A stretch of DNA of 64,000 nt from Halomonas sp. HL-93 (GTDB lineage Bacteria > Pseudomonadota > Gammaproteobacteria > Pseudomonadales > Halomonadaceae): positions 3,100,001 to 3,164,000 of the forward strand of contig NZ_LT593974.1 of NCBI RefSeq assembly GCF_900086985.1. The letters run 5' to 3'. The notes beneath the pieces are model-generated. The model ran no database searches and was not told the DNA's origin. It saw only the letters and a list, made by a program, of their open reading frames with translations. Positions 9,123-19,717 of this stretch are shown piece by piece. The number at the start of each line of letters is the position of its first letter. The stretch's first letter is position 1. Made by a program: the position numbers and the translations under genes.

Positions 9123-10010
9123 ATGAAACCCTCAGCGCCAACCGAGATCGAACTGAAGCTTGCCCTCGCCCCTGATGGCCCAGTGGCACTTTGCCAGCAC
9201 CCCCTTTTAGAGGGGTTGACGCCTCAGCGGCAAACGCTCATCAATACCTATTTCGATACGCCCCAGGGCGCATTGGCCCAGGCGCACATCGCCGTGCGGC
9301 TGCGTCAGGTGGATGATCAGGTGCTGCAAACGGTTAAAACGGCGGGTCACGGGGGCGGCGGATTTTCTCAGCGCCAGGAGTGGGAGTGGCCTGTGGCTTC
9401 GCTTGCGTTGGATACCCAAGGATTAGCCGAGCTGCCCCCTTTTCAGGGCGAGGCGAGCCAAGTGATTTCTGCACTTGCCCCCCGCTTAAATACCGACTTT
9501 GTACGCCAAAGCTGGCAAGTAGTGTGGCAGGAAAGCCACATCGAGCTGGCCTTGGACCAGGGGGAGATTCATAGCGGCGGGTATCAGGCCACTATTTGTG
9601 AAGCCGAACTGGAGCTTAAAAAAGGGGAGCCTGAGGCACTTTGGTCCCTCGCCCTGGCGCTGGCTGAGCATGTACCGCTGCGTCCCTCCGACAGCAGCAA
9701 GGCGGCCCGGGGCAATGCTTTAGCCGCTCAACACTGGCCACTGCCCGAAGCCACAACGCCCGCGCAGTGGATGCATCGCGCTACGCTGGCGCTGGACGCC
9801 TACCACGACAGCCACAGCGCCGAGCACCTGGCCATCGCTCAAACAGCGCTCGCCACGCTTTCGGCCGAGCCGTCACTCACCGATGAGGAGCATGATGATA
9901 CCGAGACGATGCGCCATGCCTTGGAAATTTCTAATCAACCCAACGTTGCCTATGGCCAAGCGGCATTGGCCTTTGCCCATCGCTTGGCGTATCAAACCGC
10001 GCTACGCTAA
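9123..10010 (+). CDS. CYTH domain protein (inorganic triphosphatase-like)
   Basis: 295 residues from ATG 9123, preceded by GAGGTGG. The N-terminal CYTH tunnel domain starts with the diagnostic E-x-E-x-K motif (EIELK, residues 8-12), followed by YFDTP, a VRLRQ segment and GEIHSGG. E. coli YgiF, with this domain, is an inorganic triphosphatase. The C-terminal third (about 200-295) is helical and resembles a short remnant of the CHAD domain found in YgiF; a full CHAD domain is absent. Substrate specificity cannot be read from the sequence. Confidence 0.85.
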   Translation: MKPSAPTEIELKLALAPDGPVALCQHPLLEGLTPQRQTLINTYFDTPQGALAQAHIAVRLRQVDDQVLQTVKTAGHGGGGFSQRQEWEWPVASLALDTQGLAELPPFQGEASQVISALAPRLNTDFVRQSWQVVWQESHIELALDQGEIHSGGYQATICEAELELKKGEPEALWSLALALAEHVPLRPSDSSKAARGNALAAQHWPLPEATTPAQWMHRATLALDAYHDSHSAEHLAIAQTALATLSAEPSLTDEEHDDTETMRHALEISNQPNVAYGQAALAFAHRLAYQTALR

Positions 10011-10046
10011 ACCTGCTGCTTTTACGGCTCTTTCAGGACGGTATTG

Positions 10047-10964
10047 ATGAACTTTCCCTTACACCCGGGCGCAGAAGGATTGCGCACGAAGCTCTTCCAT
10101 ATCATTTTCGAGTCTGATACGCCGGGGGCCAAAGCGTTCGACATCGGCTTGATTTTGGCGATCTTGCTCAGCGTGTTAGTAATTTTGCTGAGCAGTGTTG
10201 AGGCCTATGCCGAGCGCTACGGTACGCTTTTATATGTGCTGGAGTGGATATTTACCCTGCTGTTCAGCGTCGAGTTGTTGCTGCGTATGTACTGCTTGGA
10301 GCGCCCTACGCTCTATCTGAAAAGCTTCTACGGCATTGTCGACCTGATCGCCATCCTGCCCACCTGGCTGGTGTTACTGATACCCGGTGCCCACGCCTTG
10401 GTGATTGTGCGGATCCTGCGGGTGCTGCGGATTTTCCGCATTCTACGGCTGATGGAGTTTGTCGGTGAAGCGCGGCTGCTGATTGATGCGTTAAAGCGTA
10501 GTCTGCGTCAGATTCTGCTGTTTTTCTTCGCCATTTTTATGGTGGTCACGCTGTTTGCCGCGCTGATGTATGTGATCGAATCGCCGGAAGCTGGTTTTAC
10601 CAGTATTCCCATGTCGATCTACTGGGCGATCGTCAGTATGACCACGGTGGGCTATGGCGACATTGTCCCAGCAACGCCGCTAGGCAAGTCCATCACCGTG
10701 GTGCTCATGCTGCTGGGTTACTCAATTATCGCCGTACCCACCGGGGTGTTCTCCGCCCAGGTGATTCGTTCGATTCGCGAAGATCGCTATTCCGATGAAG
10801 CCTGCCCCGGCTGCGGCCACGACCACCATGAAAAACGCGCCCGCTACTGCCTGCGCTGCGGCACCTGGCTGGACGAAGACAGCGAAGATCCGCGTAAGCA
10901 AGACGATGAAAAGAAAGACGACCAGGGGAAAGACGCAGACAAAAACGCGCCCCAGGATAGTTAA
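10047..10964 (+). CDS. Voltage-gated-type potassium channel with C-terminal zinc ribbon
   Basis: 305 residues from ATG 10047. Six membrane segments of the ion-transport superfamily: S1 near 30-50, S4 as RILRVLRIFRILRLMEF with regularly spaced arginines, and a pore loop with the K+ selectivity filter TTVGYGD (199-205). After S6 a four-cysteine zinc ribbon follows (C253-x2-C256 and C268-x2-C271), then a tail of alternating Lys and Asp/Glu (about 275-305). The tail and ribbon are cytoplasmic and may gate or tether the channel. It follows the CYTH gene after 36 bp. Confidence 0.9.
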   Translation: MNFPLHPGAEGLRTKLFHIIFESDTPGAKAFDIGLILAILLSVLVILLSSVEAYAERYGTLLYVLEWIFTLLFSVELLLRMYCLERPTLYLKSFYGIVDLIAILPTWLVLLIPGAHALVIVRILRVLRIFRILRLMEFVGEARLLIDALKRSLRQILLFFFAIFMVVTLFAALMYVIESPEAGFTSIPMSIYWAIVSMTTVGYGDIVPATPLGKSITVVLMLLGYSIIAVPTGVFSAQVIRSIREDRYSDEACPGCGHDHHEKRARYCLRCGTWLDEDSEDPRKQDDEKKDDQGKDADKNAPQDS

Positions 10965-10974
10965 ACCTGGGGCG
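10941..10974 (-). terminator. Intrinsic terminator for yciO overlapping the channel gene 3' end
   Basis: A perfect 9-bp stem (CGCCCCAGG / CCTGGGGCG) encloses the stop codon of the convergent potassium-channel gene. On the minus strand it is followed by CG and five T, so it serves yciO. Confidence 0.7.
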
Positions 10975-11013
10975 AGCATGAGTGACACGTGCCGTCGTTA
11001 GGTATAAAGCAAT

Positions 11014-11637
11014 TTAAATAGTAAAGGGAGTGACATCCCCCCGTCCTTCGCGGACGATTTTGGGAGGCAGCTCGCGCAGGTCGATCACGCTGGTGGGGTC
11101 CAGATGGCAGGCACCGCCGTCAATAATCAGATCAAGATGGGTGCCAAACCGCTCGCGAATGTCTTCGGCGTCGCTCATCGGCAAATCCTCGCCGACGGGG
11201 ATCAGGGTAACGCTCATCAACGGCTCACCCAGTGCCGCCAGCAGCGCGTGGGTAATCCGGTGATCCGGCACGCGCACGCCGATAGAGCGGCGTTTGGGAT
11301 GCAACAACAGACGCGGCACCTCGGTGCTTGCATCTAAAATAAACGTGTAGGCGCCCGGGGTATGCGCTTTAAGCAACCGAAACACGTCGTTGTCGACCTT
11401 GGCGTAGGTGCCGATCTGCGACAGATCCGAGCACACCAAGGTGAAGTTGTGCTTATCGTCCAGCGAGCGCAGCCATTTGATTTTCTCAATGGCTTTTTTC
11501 TCGCCCAGGTGGCAACCCAATGCATAGCCAGAGTCGGTCGGGTATGCGACCACGCCGCCTTTGCGGATAATCTCAATCGCCTGGTCGATCAACCGCTTCT
11601 GAGGGTTTTCAGGATGAATCTGGAAATATTGGCTCAT
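11014..11637 (-). CDS. yciO: YciO/YrdC/Sua5-family protein YciO
   Basis: 207 residues, close in length and sequence to E. coli YciO (MSQ-F/Y-F-IHP-NPQ-RLI at the N-terminus; KGGVVAYPTDSGYALGC; TPGAYTFIL; IGVRVPDH; ending IVREGRGDVTPF). The fold binds ATP and the family includes TsaC, the threonylcarbamoyl-AMP synthase for tRNA t6A, but YciO itself is a paralogue with no firmly assigned role. The ATG at 11635-11637 has AGGAG upstream. It follows yciV in the same direction after 46 bp, as in E. coli. Confidence 0.93.
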   Translation of the reverse strand: MSQYFQIHPENPQKRLIDQAIEIIRKGGVVAYPTDSGYALGCHLGEKKAIEKIKWLRSLDDKHNFTLVCSDLSQIGTYAKVDNDVFRLLKAHTPGAYTFILDASTEVPRLLLHPKRRSIGVRVPDHRITHALLAALGEPLMSVTLIPVGEDLPMSDAEDIRERFGTHLDLIIDGGACHLDPTSVIDLRELPPKIVREGRGDVTPFTI

Positions 11638-11683
11638 GGCTTGCTCCTGACGGTTATTAGTGGTCGATACCGCCTACCTTAGC

Positions 11684-12604
11684 TTACGCAGCGGCCAGAG
11701 GCCCAGCCGGCGCGTTTTGCAGATGGCGTAAACGCGGATGCTGCCAGATAGGTGGCGCTGCGGTGCGCGGTATCAAACTCATGCTACCGGGGGCGGCGTG
11801 GCTGCCGGGAAAGTGAAAATCACTGCCCATTGAGGCGTAGAGATCGCGCTCCACCAGTTGGCGAGCCAAGTCGCGTGTGCTGTCCGGGTTTTGCTGACCG
11901 CTGACCAGCTCCACTGCCTGTCCGCCAGCGGCCTGAAACGTGTCCATCAACAAACCGCGTTTGCGCCGGGTCAGCCCGTGTCGCAGCGGATGGGCCAGCA
12001 CGGCAACGCCGCCCGACGCCACCACCCAGCCGACCGCATCGCTGATCTCCGGCCAGTGGGCCTTTACGTCGCCCTTCTTGCCGCTGCCCAAATAGCGTTT
12101 AAAGGCGCTTGCCCAATCGGCCACCATGCCGTCTGCCACCAATGCGCGAGCAAAGTCGGGCCGTCCCAGTGGGCGGTCACTACCCGCTTGCTCGCGCGCC
12201 TTGTCCAGCGCATCGGCCAAGCCGGCTTTCTCGAGTCGCTCGGCGATCACCTCGGCACGCTTGATTCGCGCCTCACGCTGGTGGATTAACCCGTCTACCA
12301 ACGGGCCTTGGAGGCCGCCTGGCATGAGCGCCACCATGTGGATGTTAATGCTCTGCCAGCGGGTGGATAACTCGCAGCCGGGCAGCATGCATATGCCCGC
12401 TGAGGCGGCTGCTTGTCCCGCTTCGCTAACGCCATCCATGGTATCGTGATCGGTCAGCGCCATGTGGGTAAGTCCGCGCTCTGCGCACAGCGTTACAAGC
12501 TCGGTGGGAGTAAGCGCACCATCGGACGCCGTCGAATGCATGTGTAAATCAACGGGGTAACGCTGGTCAGTCTCAAACGTATTGGGAAGTCGGGGCATAG
12601 GCAT
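11684..12604 (-). CDS. rnm: PHP-domain 5'-3' exoribonuclease / nucleotide phosphatase (RNase AM type)
   Basis: 306 residues. The polymerase-and-histidinol-phosphatase metal site is clear: DLHMHSTASDG near the N-terminus, LTDHDTMDG, the C-terminal VAVLAHPLR and GSDFHFPG. E. coli YciV/Rnm, the family reference, trims 5' ends of 5S and 23S rRNA and hydrolyses 3',5'-bisphosphate nucleotides. The start could be ATG 12604 or the in-frame ATG 12598. Operon with yciO. Symbol assigned by family and context. Confidence 0.9.
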   Translation of the reverse strand: MPMPRLPNTFETDQRYPVDLHMHSTASDGALTPTELVTLCAERGLTHMALTDHDTMDGVSEAGQAAASAGICMLPGCELSTRWQSINIHMVALMPGGLQGPLVDGLIHQREARIKRAEVIAERLEKAGLADALDKAREQAGSDRPLGRPDFARALVADGMVADWASAFKRYLGSGKKGDVKAHWPEISDAVGWVVASGGVAVLAHPLRHGLTRRKRGLLMDTFQAAGGQAVELVSGQQNPDSTRDLARQLVERDLYASMGSDFHFPGSHAAPGSMSLIPRTAAPPIWQHPRLRHLQNAPAGPLAAA

Positions 12605-12736
12605 GACGCCGTGTGGCGAGTTTGTCAGAATAAGGGCGATTTAATTCAATATGGTGCGCGCTTATGCCGGTGCGGTCAATTGCGCCACCCCTGTGGCTCG
12701 CCCTTTTGATCCTTTTTCATTCAAGGAGTTATGCAC

Positions 12737-13036
12737 ATGTTGTATGCCATCATCAGCGAAGATACCCCCAACAGCCTGGAACGCCGTTTAGCCGCCCGCC
12801 CTGATCACCTCGCACGTTTGGAAGCATTGCGCGATGAAGGCCGCTTGGTGCTCGCAGGCCCCCATCCAGCTATTGATGCCAATGACCCAGGCGATGCCGG
12901 TTTTAGCGGCAGCTTGGTTGTCGCTGAGTTTGCCAGCCTGGAAGAGGCCGAAAGCTGGGCCGATGCCGACCCCTACATGATTGCCGGTGTCTACACCCGC
13001 GTCACAGTCAAACCGTTCAAGAAAGTTATGCCTTGA
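12737..13036 (+). CDS. yciI: YciI family protein
   Basis: 99 residues of the dimeric alpha/beta YciI fold, near-colinear with E. coli YciI ([58 protein letters not shown]). The ATG at 12737 is chosen over 12731 because AAGGAG lies 8 nt before it and only 2 nt before the other. The His/Asp pair conserved in the family is present; the biochemical role is unknown. Divergent from yciV. Confidence 0.93.
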   Translation: MLYAIISEDTPNSLERRLAARPDHLARLEALRDEGRLVLAGPHPAIDANDPGDAGFSGSLVVAEFASLEEAESWADADPYMIAGVYTRVTVKPFKKVMP

Positions 13037-13058
13037 CCCTAGCGGGTGAATATGGAGG

Positions 13059-13115
13059 GTCCGTCGGCTTTTTCACAGAGGCTGTGGAAAACTCTGTGAA
13101 AACACGGCGGACGCT
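13059..13115 (+). terminator. Long imperfect hairpin downstream of yciI
   Basis: An 11-bp perfect inner stem (TTTTCACAGAG with CTCTGTGAAAA, 13070-13102) sits inside a 5-bp outer stem (GTCCG 13059-13063 with CGGAC 13108-13112). It is followed by GCTTTTC. It probably ends yciI transcription, but the T-run is short. Confidence 0.5.
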
Positions 13116-13193
13116 TTTCTGTAAGCCAGAGATAACGCCTCAATTCACAAATTGGTCATTTTTTAACCACCTTTCTTCAACACGGATAACCGC

Positions 13194-15196
13194 GTGACGC
13201 AACGTCCTTGCCTTTTGCCCCCTCTCGTGGCGTTAACGTCGCCATCGCTCACCTGGAACGGTACGGAACCGCATTCGGAGGCCTTCGACGACGTTTATTT
13301 TTCCCGCGATAATGGCCGCGCCGAAACCGAGCACGTTTTTATCAACGCTAACCACCTGCCCGCCCGCTTTGCTGCGTGGCAATCGCAACGGGCCTTTGTG
13401 ATTGGCGAGACAGGCTTTGGCACCGGGCTGAATATGCTGTGTGCCTGGGCGTGTTTTGAAGAGCGAGCACCGTCGCATGCCCGGCTTCATCTGATATCCA
13501 CAGAGAAGTTTCCCCTCGACCGCGCCTCGCTCTCACGTGCCCTTAGCGCCTGGCCAACACTTGCCATTTATACACAGGTGCTTTGCGATCAGTGGCCCGA
13601 GGCAGTCAGCGGTATCCACCGCTTGCACCTGAGCGAACGCGTGACGCTGGATGTGCATTTTGGCGACACTACCGAGCGTTTGGCATTGCTTGATGGCCAA
13701 GTGGACGCGTGGTTTTTGGACGGCTTCGCGCCTTCCAAAAACCAGGAGATGTGGAAGCCTGAACTATTTGAAGTAATGGCCGCCCGCTCGCGCCCCGGAG
13801 CCACGTTCGCCACCTTCACCTGTGCGGGTATCGTCAAGCGCGGTTTAAAAGCCGCCGGGTTTGCGTGGCAAAAGGTACCCGGCTTTGGGCGCAAGCGGGA
13901 AATGCTCGCGGGCCATATCGCCGCGCCCCCCTGCGACGCGCGACGCCGTGCTACGCCGTGGTTTACACCGCCTGAGTGCCTTGATCACCAGCATGTGGCG
14001 GTGATTGGCGCGGGCATCGCCGGTGCAAGCGTCGCCGCTGCACTGGCCAGGCGCGGGGTCAGTGTCACTGTGGTAGAGCGCGACGCACCCGGTGCGGGCG
14101 GTTCAGGCAATCGCCAGGGAGCGCTTTACGTCAAACTGGCGGCTGAAACCAATCATCAAAGCCGGTTTTATTTGGCCGGGCTCATGTATAGCCAGCGCTG
14201 GCTTAACCAGCAAACCACGGACACGCTGCTGTGGCAGTCAAGCGGCGTGGTACAGCTAGCGTTAAGCGATAAAGAAGCCCGCCGCCAACAGCGGTTTATA
14301 GCGCATCACACGCTGCCGCAGACGGTGGTCTCTGCCCAAGCGGAGGGGTTAAGCGAGCTTGCTGGGGTGCCCATCAGTGCTCAGCATGCGCTGTTTTATC
14401 CCCAAGCGGGCTGGGTGCGGCCCAAAGCGCTGTGCGAACACTTACTTAACCACCCGCTGATTAGCGTTCACCGAAGGGACGTAACGCAAGTGCACCGCGA
14501 TGGGCAGTGCTGGCGCCTAGACCTGGTCAACGGCGATGCGATCTGCGCCGACCAGGTGGTGATCGCCAACGCCCAACTGGCCAACCGCTTTGCGCAAACC
14601 GCAGTACTGCCGTTACAGCAGGTACGTGGGCAAATCAGCGAAGTGACGCTGCCTGATGACGTGCAAACGCCTCAGCGTGTGGTTTGCGCAGGCGGCTATG
14701 TATCACCGCCCGTCGACGGCGTGCTGACCTTCGGCGCCAGCTTTGTGCCCAACAATGACAGCCGCCACGTCACCCATGACGATCACCAGCGTAATATCGA
14801 CGAGTTACGCCTCGCCTTACCTCAATGGGTTGAAGCGCTTGAAGAGGCAGGCGTTGCGCTATCCCCTGAATTACTCAAAGGCCGCGCCGCGGTGCGGGCG
14901 GCTAGCCCCGATAAAAGCCCCTATGCAGGGCCGCTGCCGGTGGCTGACGCATGGCAGGAGGCGTACCAAGCGTTAGGCAAGGACGCCTCGAAAGTGCCAG
15001 ATACCGTGGGCGAGCATTACCCAGGGCTGTGGATATCCACCGCTCACGGCTCAAGGGGGCTTGCCAGCGCGCCGCTGTGCGCCGAGGTGATTGCCTCGCG
15101 GATGTGCGGCGACCCGCTACCCCTGGAAGTGCCATTGGTGGACCACCTCCACCCGGGGCGGCGCATTATCAGCGCCATTATTCGCGGCACGACGAC

Positions 15197-15200
<4 letters not shown>
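13194..15200 (+). CDS. mnmC: Bifunctional tRNA (mnm5s2U34)-methyltransferase / FAD-dependent cmnm5s2U34 oxidoreductase
   Basis: Completes wobble-uridine modification: the C-terminal FAD domain removes the carboxymethyl group of cmnm5s2U and the N-terminal SAM domain methylates nm5s2U. 668 residues, normal for the fusion. SAM motif GETGFGTGLN at 71-80 and DAWFLDGFAPSKNQEMW; the FAD Rossmann motif GAGIAGASVAAALARRG starts near 269, followed by GGSGNRQGALY. The start is a GTG at 13194 with only a weak GGA upstream. The stop overlaps the convergent YheU-like gene by 4 bp. Confidence 0.96.
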
Positions 15201-17547
<2,347 letters not shown>

Positions 17548-17564
17548 TTAACGGTATTATGCAA

Positions 17565-17599
17565 TAAAAAACACCCGCCCTCTGCAAGAGGACGGGTGT
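17565..17599 (-). terminator. Intrinsic terminator after zipA
   Basis: On the minus strand ACACCCGTCCTC and GAGGGCGGGTGT form a 12-position stem with one mismatch, followed by six T. ligA therefore probably also needs its own promoter or read-through. Confidence 0.8.
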
Positions 17600-17617
17600 C
17601 GGAGAGCAAGCGGCTGT

Positions 17618-19246
17618 TTAGTGGGCTTGCATATGGCGATGCAACCGATGCCTACGTTCGAACTCATGCACGCGTTGGCGAGCAAACTCAATGGTTTGTG
17701 CCGTCATCACGCTATGGTTCTCGTCTTTCAATTCGCCGCCCATGTGACGTACAACCACCATGGCGGTTTCGACCATGGCCTCGAACGCCGCCGAGCTATC
17801 GTGGGCGCCGGGGAGCGGCATCAGCAAAGTGATACCAGGCGTCACAAACTCATCCATTTCTTCAATGGGGAAGACGCCAGGTTTAACGACATTGACCATG
17901 GAGAACTGCAGTTCGCTGTCGGCGCTTTCGGTTTCGAAACGGTGGAAAACGCCCATAGCGCTGCTGTAGCGTAAACCGCAGGCCATCATCAATTCCAGCA
18001 GCTTGCCACCGTCAAAGCCGGCTGGGTCGCGTGAAAGCACGCTGATCACCACCACTTCGTCAGCATTGGTTAACGTTTCTTTGGCATGTTCTCCGCAAAC
18101 GTCATGACGCAATGCTTTTTCTAACGCAGGGTGAGTACGTACGACCCCTTCAGGTGCTTCAGGCTCGTGTAGAGCCGCATGCGATTCTGCAGCAGCGTAA
18201 GCGTCTTCCTCAGCGGCATACTGGGCCATTTCGGCGGCACGGACGAGACGTTCTTCTTCGGCAGCCTGAGCTTCCAGTTCGCGTGCTTGCGCCTGCTCCT
18301 GAGCAATGCGCGCTTTTTCAGCTTCAGCCGCTTCCTCGGCCTCTCGGCGCTGCTCTGCTTCAAGGGCCTTACGTTCTGCTTTCTGTTTTGCCAGCGCTTC
18401 GGCGCGGCGCGCCTTTTCGGCTTTTTTCAGCGCGCGCGCTTTACGGTGAGCGATCATGCGCTGTTTCAGCGAACGACCAATCTCTTCAAAATCCACCAGA
18501 CGATAGGCTTCTTCATCATCGTCATCATGGTATTCACCAGCAATATCGCTGCGTAACTGACGGCGTTTTGGCTGCGTGTCAGATGAAGCATGTTTAGCAA
18601 ACGCTGCATCTTCAGGCTCAGCGCGCAGCACCGGCGTGTCGTCATGGCTCGTTTGCGCGGCCGCCATACGCTCGGTGTCGTTTTCGTCCATGGCACTCAT
18701 TCGAGGCTCGTGGGCCACAGCGGTAACGGCAACATCAGCTACCGGCCTGACATCGTCGGAAGAAGACACCGCAGGCTCGCGATGGTGCTTTTCGGGCTCA
18801 GACGTTGGCTCAGGCATTTTCACCTCGGGGCGCTGGGCACGCGTCGCTGTCGCTGCTTTGGCGGTGCGCGTGGTGACTGGGTGCTCATCCCGACCCTCTT
18901 CAACCTTTGAGGCGGCAGGCGAACTTGCCTTATGGGTACTGCGCTTAAACTGTGAAAGTATCTTTGACGGTCCAGGGTGCTCTTGGCGTTCTAACTTCGG
19001 CTTTTGACTCAGACCGCTATAATCGGCGGGCTTAACCACACGCGCGCCACCATTGGGAAGTTCCCAGTTTATTTCAGCCTCTTTAGCCACATCACTGAAC
19101 TCGGTAGACCGACTTGTTGGCGTCTCGCCGACGGCTTGGTCGAGGCGAGGAACGCGACGCTGACGCTGGAGTCGTCTTACCCCATCAATAACGATGAGGG
19201 ATACCAACGCCAGTCCTAAAATGATTAGCCACTCTCTTAATTCCAT
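17618..19246 (-). CDS. zipA: Cell division protein ZipA, unusually long
   Basis: Membrane anchor of the FtsZ ring. Started at MELREWLIILGLALVSLIVIDG (ATG 19244-19246), matching the Pseudomonas-type N-terminus: one N-terminal membrane helix, a long linker and a C-terminal FtsZ-binding domain (about 400-530, with VVISVLSRDPAGFDGGKLLELM and the MVNVVKPGVFP segment). 542 residues against 328 in E. coli. The excess is a charged, Ala/Glu/Lys/Arg-rich stretch (about residues 255-385) that should form a long coiled coil or single helix. Three ATGs (19267, 19258, 19246) compete; the last fits the family best. Confidence 0.93.
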   Translation of the reverse strand: MELREWLIILGLALVSLIVIDGVRRLQRQRRVPRLDQAVGETPTSRSTEFSDVAKEAEINWELPNGGARVVKPADYSGLSQKPKLERQEHPGPSKILSQFKRSTHKASSPAASKVEEGRDEHPVTTRTAKAATATRAQRPEVKMPEPTSEPEKHHREPAVSSSDDVRPVADVAVTAVAHEPRMSAMDENDTERMAAAQTSHDDTPVLRAEPEDAAFAKHASSDTQPKRRQLRSDIAGEYHDDDDEEAYRLVDFEEIGRSLKQRMIAHRKARALKKAEKARRAEALAKQKAERKALEAEQRREAEEAAEAEKARIAQEQAQARELEAQAAEEERLVRAAEMAQYAAEEDAYAAAESHAALHEPEAPEGVVRTHPALEKALRHDVCGEHAKETLTNADEVVVISVLSRDPAGFDGGKLLELMMACGLRYSSAMGVFHRFETESADSELQFSMVNVVKPGVFPIEEMDEFVTPGITLLMPLPGAHDSSAAFEAMVETAMVVVRHMGGELKDENHSVMTAQTIEFARQRVHEFERRHRLHRHMQAH

Positions 19247-19717
19247 GTTGAACATTCCATGGGTCATCTTGACGGTTGCTAAGGCGCGATGCCTAAAAAT
19301 TAGAACACTACTATTAAATCTATACTTACCCCAAGCATAGCGCGATTACTACGAAAAGGGCCACTTTTTGTTAATTTTCACGTTATCGCACATTTTTTAA
19401 CGTTATTTAAGTCAAAAATTCGACTATAACGCGGGCTATAAGTGCCCCATTGCCTTCCTATTAACTAATTACCCTGTGCGATAGCAACAACCTTTACCTT
19501 TGAGTCCCTTGCTAGCAACGCATGCTCACCCCTTTAAATCGTGCCCTGTGAGTGCCGGGCGCCGGGTATGCTTACTGCTTTTTCTTCGCTAATGAGGACT
19601 CAAAAACACTCAGTGCCGAATAATATAGATAAGTTTAGCGCCTTGAGTCACTTTTTTTAACTCTGGGCGTGGATTATTAAGCGCTAGGGTAGTTAATAAC
19701 GTTAACGCTTGCGAGCT
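19247..19717. other. Intergenic region between zipA and smc
   Basis: About 470 bases without a supported gene. It is AT-rich, with several short direct or inverted A/T tracts (for example around 19380-19420). It must hold the zipA promoter and the end of the smc transcript, but I cannot point to a convincing terminator or promoter. A 30-codon plus-strand frame at about 19569 lacks a good ribosome-binding site. Confidence 0.6.

Noticed and set aside
19569..19665. Short plus-strand frame (about 30 codons) in the zipA-smc gap
   Set aside because: Weak ribosome-binding site and no recognisable features; kept only as a remark.
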